Source of the DNA: Sapria himalayana
Taxonomy: Eukaryota > Streptophyta > Magnoliopsida > Malpighiales > Rafflesiaceae
Length of the DNA: 64,000 bases
Assembly: GCA_029783825.1 (NCBI GenBank)
Contig: JAREIK010001332.1
Location: 2,466,314 to 2,530,313, forward strand
Reading direction: 5' to 3'
Below the pieces are notes generated by a model. That model searched no databases and was not told where the DNA came from. It saw only the letters and a program-made list of their open reading frames with translations. Every line of letters begins with the position of its first letter. Within the stretch, counting starts at the first letter, position 1. The translations under genes were made by a program, and so were the position numbers. Shown in pieces: positions 48,601 to 56,761 of the stretch.

Positions 48601-49647
48601 ATTTAATATTTTTTTTTAGATATTGACAATCATGCATGCTGAGTATCATTATAAATAAAATTAATTATTTTATTATTTTCTGAAAGTAAAGAAAAATAGG
48701 TACGGTCTATTTTGCTCAATTCCTAGAAAAATTGTCGAGCATGTCGGGCATGTCGATCCTGCATATAAACTCGAGAGAAAAAGAAAATAATATTATAATT
48801 TTATTATTTCATAAAATAATTAACAGAAAATAATTATGATAAATTTTTGATGTATACAAAATATGCACAAAAAAAAGGTCAAAATTGACATTGTCATGCT
48901 CGTTGATCCGTATAATAGTATTATTCATTGCGATAATAATAAAAGGTATAATCTTTACAAAATGCGTAAAAAGAGTAAGATTGTCTATAGCATGGGCATT
49001 TTTTTTCTTGAATTTATGACTTGAGAATTGAGTGATGTGTACTATGGCAGATTTTTGTTCTAATATCGAATGAAGATAAAACTTGCACAAAAAACCATTG
49101 GATGTATGTGAATTATTACCAAAACGAAAGCCCATGCTTGAAAATTATTTTACCTATGAATTAAGGGTAACGTACGTGTTCAGGCTTCCTTAGAAGTGAT
49201 TAGTCAAGATGTGCGTGGGTTGGCCCCAGCACCCACGTCCCGCTATTCCAAAAAAAAAAAAAAAAAATGAATTTTTTTTATTGATGAATTTTATTTGAAA
49301 TATTTATCATGATTCTGATGCTTAGTCCCAAACAAATTAAAAAAATAAAACAGAAAAATAAACAAAAAACATGATGCAAAAATGAAAATCATTTGTGGGC
49401 TATGTCAGACTACCATGCAGTTGATCGGACTGCCATATGCAGCTGATCGGACCCCCATGCAGCTGGCCCTAATCCACCAACTTCATGGTAGTCTGATCGT
49501 CAAAAGAAGATGAGTGTGCTAAGCATAGGGACATGAGTTTGATTTAGTAATTCTATCAAAGTAATTCTTATTTTTTTTTTTTTGTTGTTATTGGCAGAGA
49601 GAAGGATTAGTTTCCTTGCTTTGCAGCCAGCAGCTCAGATGGCATAG
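21713..49647 (+). CDS. PUM: Pumilio/PUF-family RNA-binding protein, 9 exons, 908 aa
   Basis: The exons are 21713-22261, 22365-23548, 23631-23772, 23905-24012, 24550-24762, 25676-25786, 26323-26517, 40359-40533 and 49598-49647. All use GT..AG and join in frame (2727 nt). The N-terminal half has the plant Pumilio signature: [11 protein letters not shown], then [17 protein letters not shown] and YVDLLQKAY. Residues about 550-895 are a full eight-repeat PUF domain. The RNA-contact helices R1-R8 read SRYIQ, NYVIQ, CRVIQ, NHVIQ, CRVIQ, NYVVQ, SNVVE and NYVVQ. By the PUF code these predict UGUANAUA-type sites in mRNA 3' UTRs. Plant members act mainly in cytoplasmic mRNA repression and decay. The start is the first ATG after an in-frame stop at 21665. 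Homologues often begin slightly earlier (MVTD...), and the frame extends back to a GTG at 21674, so a short upstream exon is possible. Introns 7 and 8 are exceptionally long and full of transposons, yet the coding sequence is intact. Confidence 0.92.
22365..23548 (+). CDS. PUM: Pumilio exon 2 (aa 184-578), Ser/Asn-rich linker and start of PUF repeat 1
   Basis: This is the largest exon. It contains [10 protein letters not shown], a Ser-rich tract, [13 protein letters not shown] and the conserved entry to the PUF domain, [13 protein letters not shown] followed by GHVVEF. It ends in phase 2 at GAG TTT AG. Joining to exon 3 restores [10 protein letters not shown]. Confidence 0.92.
23631..26517 (+). 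CDS. PUM: Pumilio exons 3-7, PUF repeats 1-8 (part)
   Basis: The exons are 23631-23772 ([13 protein letters not shown] to NYVIQK), 23905-24012 (FFEHGS to CRVIQK), 24550-24762 (ALEVVELDQ to CRVIQ), 25676-25786 (RILEHC to NYVVQ) and 26323-26517 ([12 protein letters not shown] to ENEPLQ). Each intron sits at a repeat boundary and from exon 3 on is phase 0, as in other plant Pumilio genes. Confidence 0.92.
24763..25675. other. Pumilio intron 5 with tandem duplication and SINE-like tail
   Basis: This AT-rich intron carries two copies of a segment of about 110 bp around 'tctacatgctgggtgctccc' (about 25190-25300 and 25304-25400). From 25414 to 25476 follows 'gattagttgaggtgtgcgcc', a 'cccggac' box and a short A run, which resembles the 3' part of Au-type plant SINEs. 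Confidence 0.45.
25885..25965 (+). mobile_element. SINE-like tRNA-derived head in intron 6
   Basis: 'taactcaattggttaggccc' followed by 'gatcgactcaagc' resembles the A and B boxes of a tRNA promoter, as at the start of tRNA-derived SINEs. It is short and degenerate, so the call is tentative. Confidence 0.35.
26518..27861. other. First part of Pumilio intron 7, AT-rich, no gene seen
   Basis: Low-GC intronic DNA with no peptide or repeat I could recognise. Open stretches here (for example 27371-27559) lack any domain. Confidence 0.5.
27862..29075 (+). pseudogene. Ty3/gypsy integrase remnant in intron 7
   Basis: Reading on the + strand with frameshifts gives [36 protein letters not shown] and FIKTCT, the integrase zinc-finger end. 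It continues with a degenerate core near 28300-28370. Further on come [46 protein letters not shown] and [12 protein letters not shown]. These match the gypsy C-terminal stretch that in intact chromovirus-like elements reads 'GDLVLVKL...RRYEGPFPI...KIHPVFHVS'. Stops and frameshifts are frequent, so it is non-functional. Confidence 0.75.
29080..29235 (+). mobile_element. Truncated GC-rich nDart-like hAT MITE
   Basis: It begins TAGAGTATCAAGTGGGCTGG, a variant of the TAGAGGTGTCAAACGGGC end seen elsewhere in the window, followed by 'catg'-rich sequence. No matching right end follows before AT-rich DNA resumes. Confidence 0.5.
29730..31830 (+). repeat. Dispersed repeat, copy 1 (interrupted by a MITE)
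   Basis: AT-rich sequence that shares a long collinear but diverged similarity with 45530-46750. Examples are 'gaagatcatgcacaatatat' versus 'gaagatttagaatattatat', and the later 'gaaccaa..' segment near 31640 versus 46650. It is probably a decayed LTR or leader of one retrotransposon family. The MITE at 30492-31017 is inserted in this copy and absent from copy 2. Confidence 0.5.
30492..31017. mobile_element. nDart-like hAT MITE E with 7/8 target duplication
   Basis: The left end TAAAAATATAAAACATG is a G-to-A decayed version of TAGAGGTGTCAAACGGG. The right end is GTTGACACCTTTA. Flanks tatatgag (30484-30491) and tatatgaa (31018-31025) match at 7 of 8 positions, the 8-bp duplication expected for hAT. 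The interior is rich in catg and gctag motifs. It has no coding capacity. Confidence 0.65.
31906..32260. mobile_element. Truncated copy of the Mutator-like MITE
   Basis: It starts 'cttttgataaaactgaaaaa' and runs collinear with the first about 310 bp of the element at 39058-39822 ('attaagtactgaaaaataag', 'tcattattattattgtattac'). It lacks the right end. Confidence 0.6.
32510..32695. mobile_element. GC-richer hAT-MITE-like fragment
   Basis: An island of higher GC in AT-rich intron with repeated 'cactag', 'ctagtgg' and 'actggc' motifs, similar in flavour to the degenerate piece at 47935-48262. Ends are not recognisable. Confidence 0.3.
33208..33620. repeat. About 210-bp tandem duplication in intron 7
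   Basis: 'aatgtaaaatgttgaag' near 33208 recurs as 'tatgtaaaatgttaaag' near 33420. Both are followed by similar sequence (aagaaaaaaatat; taatgcacaagt versus caagtacataag; gtggtt..). Confidence 0.5.
33631..33667. repeat. (TA)n microsatellite
   Basis: A run of TA dinucleotides with one CA interruption, directly before a SINE-like sequence. Confidence 0.85.
33676..33840 (+). mobile_element. SINE-like element, tRNA-derived
   Basis: An A-box-like 'ggtagctcaaacaattg' near 33687 and a B-box-like 'ggtcgcaagtttaagtttc' near 33726 are spaced as in a tRNA promoter. A body with 'ccaccaaagttacttgggg' follows. No clear poly-A tail. Tentative. Confidence 0.4.
33985..34111. repeat. (T5-8 A/G)n T-rich array
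   Basis: A run of T blocks punctuated by single A or G, mostly unit TTTTTTA at 34015-34075 and TTTTTTTTA after that. Confidence 0.85.
34658..35021. mobile_element. nDart-like hAT MITE A (364 bp)
   Basis: Left end TAGAGGTGTCTATCGGGCC, right end CCCCGTTTGACACCTCTA. Flanks cagcagat (34650-34657) and caacatat (35022-35029) agree at 6 of 8. GC-rich interior with no coding capacity. Open stretches here on both strands are by-products of its base composition. Confidence 0.75.
37192..37709 (-). mobile_element. Solo-LTR-like insertion, copy 1
   Basis: It starts TGTTGGGCAATTGC and ends ATATACAGCA, the TG...CA ends of an LTR. Left flank aaaag (37187-37191) recurs within one base of the right edge (aaaag at 37711-37715). 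It shares collinear blocks with 56932-57543, for example 'tggttcactagtcg', 'acagtatgta', 'agcagtcgcga' and 'cttttaatattt'. The 'tggttcac..' block resembles 'acgtggttc' found on the reverse strand of many plant copia LTRs, hence the strand guess. It interrupts the surrounding copia remnant. Confidence 0.6.
39058..39822. mobile_element. MITE with GGGCCCGTTTGATA ends, probably Mutator-like
   Basis: The left end GGGCCCGTTTGATAAAAC and right end GTGCTATCAAACAGTCCC form an imperfect terminal inverted repeat. Flanks ttaaattta and ttatattta match at 8 of 9, a 9-bp duplication as made by Mutator-like elements. The flanks are AT-rich, so chance is not excluded. Copia RNase H sequence resumes right after it, confirming insertion. 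A truncated relative lies at 31906-32260. Confidence 0.65.
40359..40533 (+). CDS. PUM: Pumilio exon 8 (aa 835-892), PUF repeat 8 and C-terminal cap
   Basis: It encodes [14 protein letters not shown] to [20 protein letters not shown], following the acceptor TTCTTTAG at 40351-40358 after the 13.8-kb intron 7. The donor GT at 40534 leaves phase 1. Reading through would add an unrelated hydrophobic tail and a stop at 40623, so splicing to 49598 is preferred. Confidence 0.92.
40815..41158. mobile_element. nDart-like hAT MITE B (344 bp)
   Basis: The left end TATAGGTGTCAAACGGCCCG differs by one base from TAGAGG.... The right end is GGCCCGTTTGACACCTCTA. Flanks tagggagg and ttgggaaa agree at 5 of 8. 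It is very GC-rich compared with surrounding intron and well preserved. Confidence 0.72.
41581..42640 (-). pseudogene. Ty1/copia reverse transcriptase and RNase H remnant in intron 8
   Basis: Read on the minus strand from about 42560: [11 protein letters not shown] (RT YVDD region), [50 protein letters not shown] and [20 protein letters not shown]. RNase H remains follow toward 41640. The frame ends at a polypurine-like 'aacttgggaagag' tract followed by TGTTAGGTTTG at 41581, the expected start of a 3' LTR. Frameshifts and stops throughout. Confidence 0.72.
42641..43675. other. AT-rich part of intron 8, no feature resolved
   Basis: Probably further decayed minus-strand retrotransposon sequence by position, but I could not recognise peptides. 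Confidence 0.4.
43676..43835 (+). mobile_element. Truncated nDart-like hAT MITE F
   Basis: It starts TAGAGATGCCCATGGGATCGG and continues with 'catggcacgatcc' and 'ggcacaacatg' motifs. No right end is seen. Confidence 0.45.
44451..45488. mobile_element. nDart-like hAT element C (about 1 kb, with internal second left end)
   Basis: The outer left end TAAAGGTGTCAAAATGG (44451) and right end CCCATTTGACTCCTTTA (to 45488) are flanked by tagaaaaa and tggaaagg (5 of 8 equal). A second left-type end TACAAGTGTCAAATGGG at 44932 suggests nested or tandem copies sharing one right end. The interior is GC-rich and contains 'gccatgtg' and 'ggcacaa' motifs as in copies A and D. Confidence 0.62.
45530..46750 (+). 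repeat. Dispersed repeat, copy 2
   Basis: Diverged collinear partner of 29730-31830, without the MITE insertion present there. Probably LTR or leader remains of the same retrotransposon family. Confidence 0.5.
46808..47053. repeat. 121-bp tandem duplication
   Basis: 'tgtctattgattataagtaa' at 46808 recurs as 'tgtctattgactatatgtga' at 46929. Both units end in 'aggcatctcctttggt' or 'aagcatctcctttggt'. Confidence 0.8.
47381..47778. mobile_element. Foldback MITE (398 bp) in intron 8
   Basis: The left arm 'attatattttggtgtat..tataaaatcatt' is the reverse complement, with mismatches, of the right arm '..aattattttatagattataccaaaacataat'. Complementarity continues inward ('taactaattaat', 'tgaatattctttcacccctc' versus 'gaggggtgagtgaatattta'), leaving a loop of about 40 bp near 47575-47600. 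Nearly the whole element could form one hairpin. The superfamily is not resolved. Confidence 0.75.
47935..48262. mobile_element. Degenerate nDart-like hAT fragment
   Basis: A GC-richer block with 'cctagcctagttg', 'catggcatggcccg' and 'ccaacacaacatggg' motifs shared with elements C and E. Ends decayed. Confidence 0.4.
48340..48470 (-). pseudogene. Short copia integrase fragment
   Basis: On the minus strand [27 protein letters not shown] corresponds to the copia integrase stretch 'QNGVAERKHRHIVE..LTLLFHA'. Only about 40 codons are recognisable. Confidence 0.5.
49175..49268 (+). mobile_element. SINE-like 3' end with poly-A
   Basis: 'gtgattagtcaagatgtgcg', then 'ggttggccccagcacccacg' and an A run of about 18 (49251-49267) resemble the tail of Au-type SINEs. 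The tRNA-like head is not recognisable. Confidence 0.45.
49415..49500. repeat. Small minisatellite 'ccatgcagctgatcggac'
   Basis: Three to four imperfect copies of an about 22-26-bp unit with 'atgcag(t/c)tgatcggac' lie between 49415 and 49475, about 120 bp before the last Pumilio exon. Confidence 0.6.
49598..49647 (+). CDS. PUM: Pumilio exon 9 (aa 893-908), C-terminus
   Basis: The acceptor TTGTTGTTATTGGCAG is followed by AGAGAAGG. Joined to the phase-1 end of exon 8 it gives [20 protein letters not shown] and a TAG at 49645-49647. ERRI directly after VAAG is the conserved end of plant Pumilio proteins, which identifies this 50-nt exon 9 kb away. Confidence 0.85.
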
Positions 49648-49960
49648 AAGGGTGTACAGTACAGGTTATCAAGGATAGTACTAGCAACTCCTCTCTCTTT
49701 CTTCTCTCTCTCTCTCTCTATGTAGAAATGGATGCTAGCATGATCAAATAAAATTGTGGGCTTTTTGTAACAGTGTATGATATTAGCCTGTGGGGTGTGT
49801 GGGGGTCATATTGTAATGTCTGGCAGGAATTGGCTCAGTTTTGGAAAAATGCTACTGTGTAAAAAAAGGGGTTTGTGTAGCAGGTAAGGTATTAGAACAT
49901 ACATTAGCAGGAACTTTTGTTCCTGATAATGTTTTAGAACACACACACACACATATATGC
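49648..49960 (+). other. Probable 3' UTR of the Pumilio gene
   Basis: It contains a (TC)n tract at 49695-49719, a poly-A signal AATAAA at 49747-49752 and a UGUR-type motif TGTATGATA at 49774-49782. The exact cleavage site is unknown. Confidence 0.55.
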
Positions 49961-50479
49961 TTATTCCCACACAGACAAGCACGCCCGCAATTTAATGACT
50001 TTTTTTCCCGTGGCTATTTTTTTTTTAATCTTTTTCTTGTGTTGGAACAAGTTTTAATTTTAAATTTCTTTCATAAAGAAGGAAAAAAAAAATCTTAGCT
50101 TTTTTATGAATGTCATTTTTTGTTTAAATTTCAAGATTTCTACTCTGAATTTTATGTGGCTTGTTGCAGCCTCTTGGTTGCTTTAAGGAAACTTTGCTAG
50201 GGTGCCCGGCTTTGTAGCTTATCATAACTGACTTAGCCTAACTTAGGTCCCTAAAATTTGAACTCGGCCTAGTGGTTTGATGATAATGTCCTTTAGCCTG
50301 ACTTGGCTTGATGGCTTAGTCTTGTTGGGCCAACCCAGGCTAATTGGTTGACAAGTCTTGAGCTGAGTTTGATTTGATTTCAATTGACACATATTATTTA
50401 GGACTAAATGATGTGATTAAGTCTCAATTCAACAAATTGAGAGTACACGCCATTTGATTAACATGTTAATTGACATAAT

Positions 50480-50484
50480 TTTTC

Positions 50485-50533
<49 letters not shown>

Positions 50534-50560
50534 TATCTCTCTCTCTCTCTCTCTCTCTGT
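50480..50560. repeat. (TC)n-(TA)n-(TC)n compound microsatellite
   Basis: A CT run (50484-50516), a TA run (50517-50533) and another CT run (50536-50558). Confidence 0.9.
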
Positions 50561-50855
50561 TTGATATACATTGTTGCAAATTTAATAATTTTTTTATTCT
50601 TTGTTTCATGTTTGAGTTTTTTCTTGAGCTAGTTGTAAACTAGATCCTACTTTTAGGTGCTCTATCTGTCGTAATATCTCTCGCTCACATGTTTTTTTTT
50701 TTTTTTTTTTTTGAAAATTGCTTCTTTATAGGTTGTGTATTTTAAAAGAGAGGAAATTGTAGGATTATAAGATTTTAATGATTTGATTTTTGCAAGATTT
50801 ATGATCTAACAAAATCATTTTTTTTTCCTTTATTTGCGGATGCAAGTAGCTGAAT

Positions 50856-51327
50856 TAGAGGTAGCATATGGGCCGGGCGGCCTGGTGCCCGGTCTGGTTC
50901 AGCCATGCCAGGCACAGCACGGCATGGTTTGGAATCGTGCTGTGGGCTGTGTCGGGCTGATCCTTGACATGGTTCATGCTGTGCTGGGCTAACATGGTCC
51001 GTGCCTGGTGCTGTGCCTGGCATGGCCCGTGTGCCTGGCCCAATGACACAGTAAACCGGCCTGGGGACCCAGCTGGATTTTTTTAAAAAAATATAGCTGA
51101 AGAACTGGCTACGGCCTGGCCAACCTGACAAGCACAGGCATGACCTTGCCTGAACCGGGTATGAGCTGGGTCTGTGGGCTGTGATGGGCCAGCAGTTTTC
51201 AAGCCTTGCCGTTCATGGCATGGCATGGTTACTTCCTGGACTGTGCTGGGCACAGCACAGTGGCCCAATTTGGCCACCTAAAAATTAGCCTGCCGTCCCA
51301 GCCTATTTGACACCTCCTCTAACTCTA
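50856..51327. mobile_element. nDart-like hAT MITE D with perfect 8-bp target duplication
   Basis: The left end is TAGAGGTAGCATATGGGCC. The right end is TATTTGACACCTCCTCTAACTCTA, slightly extended. The flanks are AGCTGAAT at 50848-50855 and AGCTGAAT at 51328-51335, identical at all 8 positions. The interior is rich in 'ggcatgg' and 'gtgcctgg' motifs. The intact duplication suggests it is among the youngest members here. Confidence 0.82.
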
Positions 51328-51479
51328 AGCTGAATAAGGTAATCTGACACCGTTACAAGAATTTTATATCTTCATTAATACTACTTATCAATAGTAGCCA
51401 TAATTTCTTATTCCCAATAGTGTTACAATTAACTTTCTTTTGATCAGTAGAATATTGGATTAATTTTCATAGGGTTTAT

Positions 51480-54400
51480 CAATTGGGATATTTTTTGTTT
51501 TATGAAGATGAGACATGAGTAGAATAAAGTATTTTCTAATGTAGTAATAGATTATTTTTTTTATATCAAATATTATTAGTTGTTTTACTTGTGTATTTAC
51601 TTTTGAATATTGGATTTTTGATAAATAAATTAATACCTAAATAACTGACTGTCATATCTTATTTATTATCTTTTTTTTTATTTTGAAAATATTAATCTTG
51701 TCAATGATAAATATTTAAAAATTATTGAATATGATAGTATTTAGATTGAGTTTTTATTTTTATTTTTTTTTGTCTTGTGTATTCTATTGATTGTTATGTT
51801 AGTTTATTTTATGTGAGTTATTTTTTCTTATAATTTAATTCTTAATTTATTTTTATTTGCACTGATAATTATTTGCAGGATTAGGAGAGTCTAAGAAATA
51901 TTATAATTAATATTGAACAAGATAAATTTTATATCTTTAATTATAATTTTTTTTTTTTTTGGATGATTGAGTATTTTGCATTTTTTTACTTATGTTTTCT
52001 TAGCTTGGTTACTCATAAAGGTTATGTTGAGATTTTTTTTTTAATCATAGTTTTAAGAATATTAAGGAAAGCATTCAAGAAATTTCTATCTTACTAGTCA
52101 ATCTAGTTTTAGAATGAATTTATTTTATCTGATACACGTATGCTCATATATATGATGACATAATAAACTTACAACTGGATAAGAATTTAAGTATTTGATA
52201 GTTTTTTTTTTACTATTTGAGATATACATGGTTATATGTTTTTTTTATTAAATATTATAAGTTTTTTTTAAAGAATTTTTAAATTTTTTTAATTTTTTTT
52301 CAAAAGCAATTTAATCAAAATATTAAAAAGTTAAAAAATAATATTATATTAAAATATGTATTATTATGATTCAACATAAAAAGAATATTTATACATTATA
52401 TATGTCACGAGATTATACATTATACTTTGTATTTTTTACGAAGATGTCAAATAAGACTACAACCTAAAAAGAATATTTATAAATTTTTTTGAAGAATAAA
52501 TTTTAACTATAATTTATATCATTAATTTGATATTTTTTTTTCTATTATATCTTAGCCTTTGATCTTTCAAATCCTACATGCTGGATATAGGTTATAGTTT
52601 GAGTCCTAAAATTTTTAGATTTTTTTGTTTTATTTTTTATTAATTTATATGATAAAATAAATTGATTTAGGTTCTTGAGATATGTTTTTATTGAATAGTT
52701 TAATAATCAATGAGGGTAAAAATATTTTTTCATTAGGGATATATAAGATTTTTATTATTATAGATATTATTTTTTTTTTACTCTGCCTTATGTTTTGACG
52801 AGTTTAGGAAGAGTGAGAGTTCAAATATTACATATGAATTCATTATTCGTCATCCTTTTCTCATAGTCCTTTGTGTACTATCTATTAGGAGAGAATTATT
52901 TATTAGCTACATATGAAGATGTTGATATTCAATATGATGTAATTACTCCAATATAGTCGTCGATAATGAAGAGTGAGGTTCCTGGGAAGAGAGATTTTTT
53001 TCAAACCTAGATGATATAATAGTATTAGAGTATTTCCTATTGTAGAATCATATTGAGTTAGTAACTAGGGAACTTAACCACACAAGACTTTCAATTTGCT
53101 TAAGACTAGAGACGAGCCTATTCGAGGAGTCAAATGATCATGCAACAAATTCATCTGATTTTGTTTTTTTTTTTTTATTCTCTAGAAGGAACAGAGGATG
53201 ATGAATTATACCAGCAATCAATGTTTATTAATGATATTAGTATACCTAAATTTTTTAATGAGATATCTCATTAAGGATGATATGAAATCATGATAAAAAT
53301 GTTCACATCTTTCACTTTAATAAGATTTAAGAAGTATCATGACTTTTGAGAAGTTTATTATTGATTAATTGTATATGAGTGTTTATTGTGAAGACAAGTC
53401 TACGTGAAAAAGGTAGATTGTCTTAAAGCAAAAATTATAATAAATAGATTCATTTAGATATTTATTGTGGGCTACCATAATATTTGCATTATAGTGGCTA
53501 AAATAATTTTAATATGTATTCTTAATTTTCTTGTAGCATCTTATAATTTGAGAAAACACTAGTTAGATATGAAAAGTATATTTTTATGGTAATTTTGAGA
53601 AGTATATAGAGTAACTATATGAGTTCACACAAAACAATAAGATATAGTTTATAGATTGAAGAATGTATTGTAATTATTGAGAGCCTAATTTATAAACTTT
53701 TCACAAATGGGTCATCTTATTTTTCACGCACACAAATGAAGTAATCATGTTCTAATTATAAAAGATGAGTTGAGGATCATTCAAATTAAATAATAACTTT
53801 AACCACATTTTTAGATAAAAGAACTTGGGAGACGCAAGAACTTTCTGGGTATGGAGACAGGTTATTCTATGAGTAATTTTTTCATTATCCATGAGATATG
53901 TACTAGACATACTCATAGAGGTTGTTCCCTTGATTTGTATTCAAGCAGGATATATCTTTTAATTTTGGTATTAATTCTATTTTTGATGCGGTCCCTACTA
54001 GATATACTTAAAGATATATTTTGACTTGTATTCAGATAAATATATATAAGATTAATTATTTGATTATGATCTATCAAATATAACGTATATAGTCATTATA
54101 GTCTTTTTTTTATATTTTCCTCGATATGTTCACTATGACACATCTCTTCCTATATTGAGGTATGTGAAAAAATTTACAAGATTTGGGATCGAGTATACTT
54201 GAAGTTGGCTGAACATTCAAATTGGAGTTAGACACCAGCATCGACCAATATGTGTTATATGACAATTTTTTGTGCTTCTATTGGAGATGTAATTTTATTT
54301 CCTAAAGAGACAAGATACATATAATTATTTTGGAATTTAATATAAAGATGGAGTTCAGATTGATTATGATAGTTATTGGTTAGATATTTTGAATGTGTCA

Positions 54401-54680
54401 TCTACTTGAAATCGGATACGATTTTTTTATATCATTATCCTTTACTATGACAGTCAGATATTGAAATATATAATCTCCAATCATTTATTTATCATGCATA
54501 TATTGAGTATATTCTTTCTAGGAGAAAAAAAATTATGATGAGATTATTATTATAATATACATTTAGATAATAAAGCAGTCTACGGACATCGTGATGACCT
54601 TGAAGATGCTTCAGCTTGTTTTATTTTTTCTTTCAAGCATAGTATAACATACGTGTACATACCAGCTTGATGGGAGATAT
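51480..54680 (+). pseudogene. Ty1/copia polyprotein remnant downstream of the Pumilio gene
   Basis: On the + strand with many frameshifts: RT-region remains at about 53230-53760 (VYRLKNVL...RA.FINFSQ), FLGM-type and KYVLDIL-type positions near 53870-53910, and RILRYVKK-like 'LRYVKKFTRFGIEYT' at 54150. RNase H follows with DTSIDQYVLYDNFLCFYW (54220), and the polyprotein end is near 54670 ('..VHTSLMGDI', a decayed 'YAPA.GGV' terminus). It is collinear with the copia remnant at 35030-40022 but lacks that copy's solo LTR and MITE. The 5' limit is uncertain. Confidence 0.65.
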
Positions 54681-55512
54681 TATAATTTTTTTATTACTCT
54701 TAGTTTTGCTTTGTGTTTTTTGATAGCATCACTTAGCTTATGGGATGCCCCAATTAATTTTGATCATTATATAATATCATTTGATGTATTGGGGGCATGT
54801 GGACAAGTTGGCACGAGTTGATAATGCCATGTATAGTAGAGATAGTCTTTCCTCTGATTCGAACAGCAGCCAATTCAAAAGTTAGATTTCAACTCTTAGC
54901 AATTAATGAATACATCATGGGTGGTAATAATTATGCTCCTACTTCCAAAGGATCATTTTTTTTTTTTTTTTTGCCTTAAAAAAATAATGTATGCTAGTGT
55001 TTTATGTGTGGCTTCATGCTTGCTAAGGAATGAACATGTTCTTGATAAGTGGTTAGCATAATAAAGATGAGAGGGATATGTAAAATTAAGGGAAATTTAT
55101 GTTTAGGTGATCTTAAATGAAAATATTATTGTTTTAGTTTCTTGTTTAAACGTTTTTTTAAAAAATATACTCAATAAAAAAATATTTATGCTTTGTCGTT
55201 TGGACACTTAAAATCATGAAACGGTTGGATTATGAATCTGGAATTGTTGTTTAAAAAAAAATAGTCCTTTTTGATTTCAAAATAGTGCTTTTTAAAAAAA
55301 TATTATATTCGAAAGTCAAAACAACTATGATTGTATTTTGTAAATTAATTATATTTATTTTTAAGTATGAAATTATAATGAATATATACTAGATCGTTAG
55401 GTATGAATTTGTTTAACACAATATTTGATATAAATATGCTGATATTTATAAAAATTCATACCCAAGATAATTAAATATTTTTTTTGGTATGATTTTGTTT
55501 GACTCAATATTG

Positions 55513-55545
<33 letters not shown>

Positions 55546-55700
55546 ATAGGTTTATGTATATGTATATACATATTGTATTATGTATTTATAAACCTATATA
55601 TGTACAAGTATATATCTATATAAATGTATATAGGTTTTTATATAAATTTATATGCTTTTATATTTATATGTTTATGAGTGAGTGAGTGTGTGTGTGTTTA
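54681..55700. other. AT-rich interval with (AC)n run
   Basis: Possible LTR of the preceding copia remnant from about 54680. A (CA)n tract lies at 55513-55542, with palindromic 'tatatgtatatacatat' around 55555. No gene seen. Confidence 0.5.
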
Positions 55701-55722
55701 TATATATATATATATATATATA
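55676..55722. repeat. (GA/GT)n-(TA)n compound microsatellite
   Basis: 'gagtgagtgagtgtgtgtgtg' followed by an alternating TA run. Confidence 0.85.
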
Positions 55723-56490
55723 TGTTCAAATAAAAAAAATTCATGATTGTACTTTTGGAAACAAAAGGTTTTTCAAAATTCAAAATGTATTTACAAATAG
55801 GATTATTTGTGTTTTTTTGCATTAAACATAAAATATCTGCTGTGTTTTGGTGTATCAAATTTTTCATAATTAAAAATATATATTAAATTCTAAGATAATT
55901 AAGTTTTGTAATACTAAAATAAATCAACCTGATTTTGATCTTTGATATGTAAAAACAAAATTAAATTTGATTTAATTAATTTGAAAATTGTTATTACAAA
56001 TTGATAAATTATATTCCATAGTTTGGAAATTATAATTTATCAAAATGTAGTTTTAAAATTTTAATTAATGTTGTGATTGTAGTAAAATCTAAATTAATTA
56101 TGTTTTGGTGTGCTAAAATTAATCAATCTAATTTTTCTATTCAAAATTTAGAAAAAAAAAATAAATTTGATATAATAAATTTCAAAATTATTATTATAAA
56201 TTAAGAAATCATATTTCTTTATTTGGAAATCATAAATATTTGAAATGTTATTTTAAAATTTTAATTAATACTGTGATTGTATTAATTATTAAATAATTAT
56301 GTTATGATACATTAAAATTAATCAATTTGATTTTGTCATCTGAAATTTATTAAAAATTAATAAATTTAATTTAATTAATTTAAAAATCATTGTTACAAAC
56401 TGAAAAAATCATATTCTTAAGTTGAAAATCATAATTTATCAAAAAAAATATAATTTTTTATTTAATACTATGAGTATGAGGTGGGATTAG
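55700..56490. repeat. Tandem array of about 198-bp AT-rich units
   Basis: Landmark 'aattatgttttggtgtgcta' and variants fall at about 55897, 56095 and 56294 (spacing 198 and 199), with an older, less similar unit before 55897. Each unit also carries 'aatcaa(t/c)ctgattttg' and 'ttggaaatcataa' blocks in order. About 3-4 units. Confidence 0.75.
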
Positions 56491-56620
56491 AATTTAGAAC
56501 CCATACCCCTTAAAAATTGAAATGCTCCCATGCCACTTGATCACATGGTTAATACCAATAAAAAAATAAATAAATAAAAAGTATATATAAATATAAATAT
56601 AATATATGTAGATATATAAA

Positions 56621-56761
56621 TATATATGCAGATATATAAGCATATATGCAGATATATAAGCATATATGCAGATATATAAGCATATATGCAGATATATAAG
56701 CATATATGCAGATATATAAGCATATATGCAGATATATAAGCATATATGCAGATATATAAGC

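Noticed and set aside
34650..51335. Idea that MITEs A and D mark the same ancestral site because each lies just upstream of a copia remnant
   Set aside because: Flanking sequences of A and D are not clearly alike and their target duplications differ.
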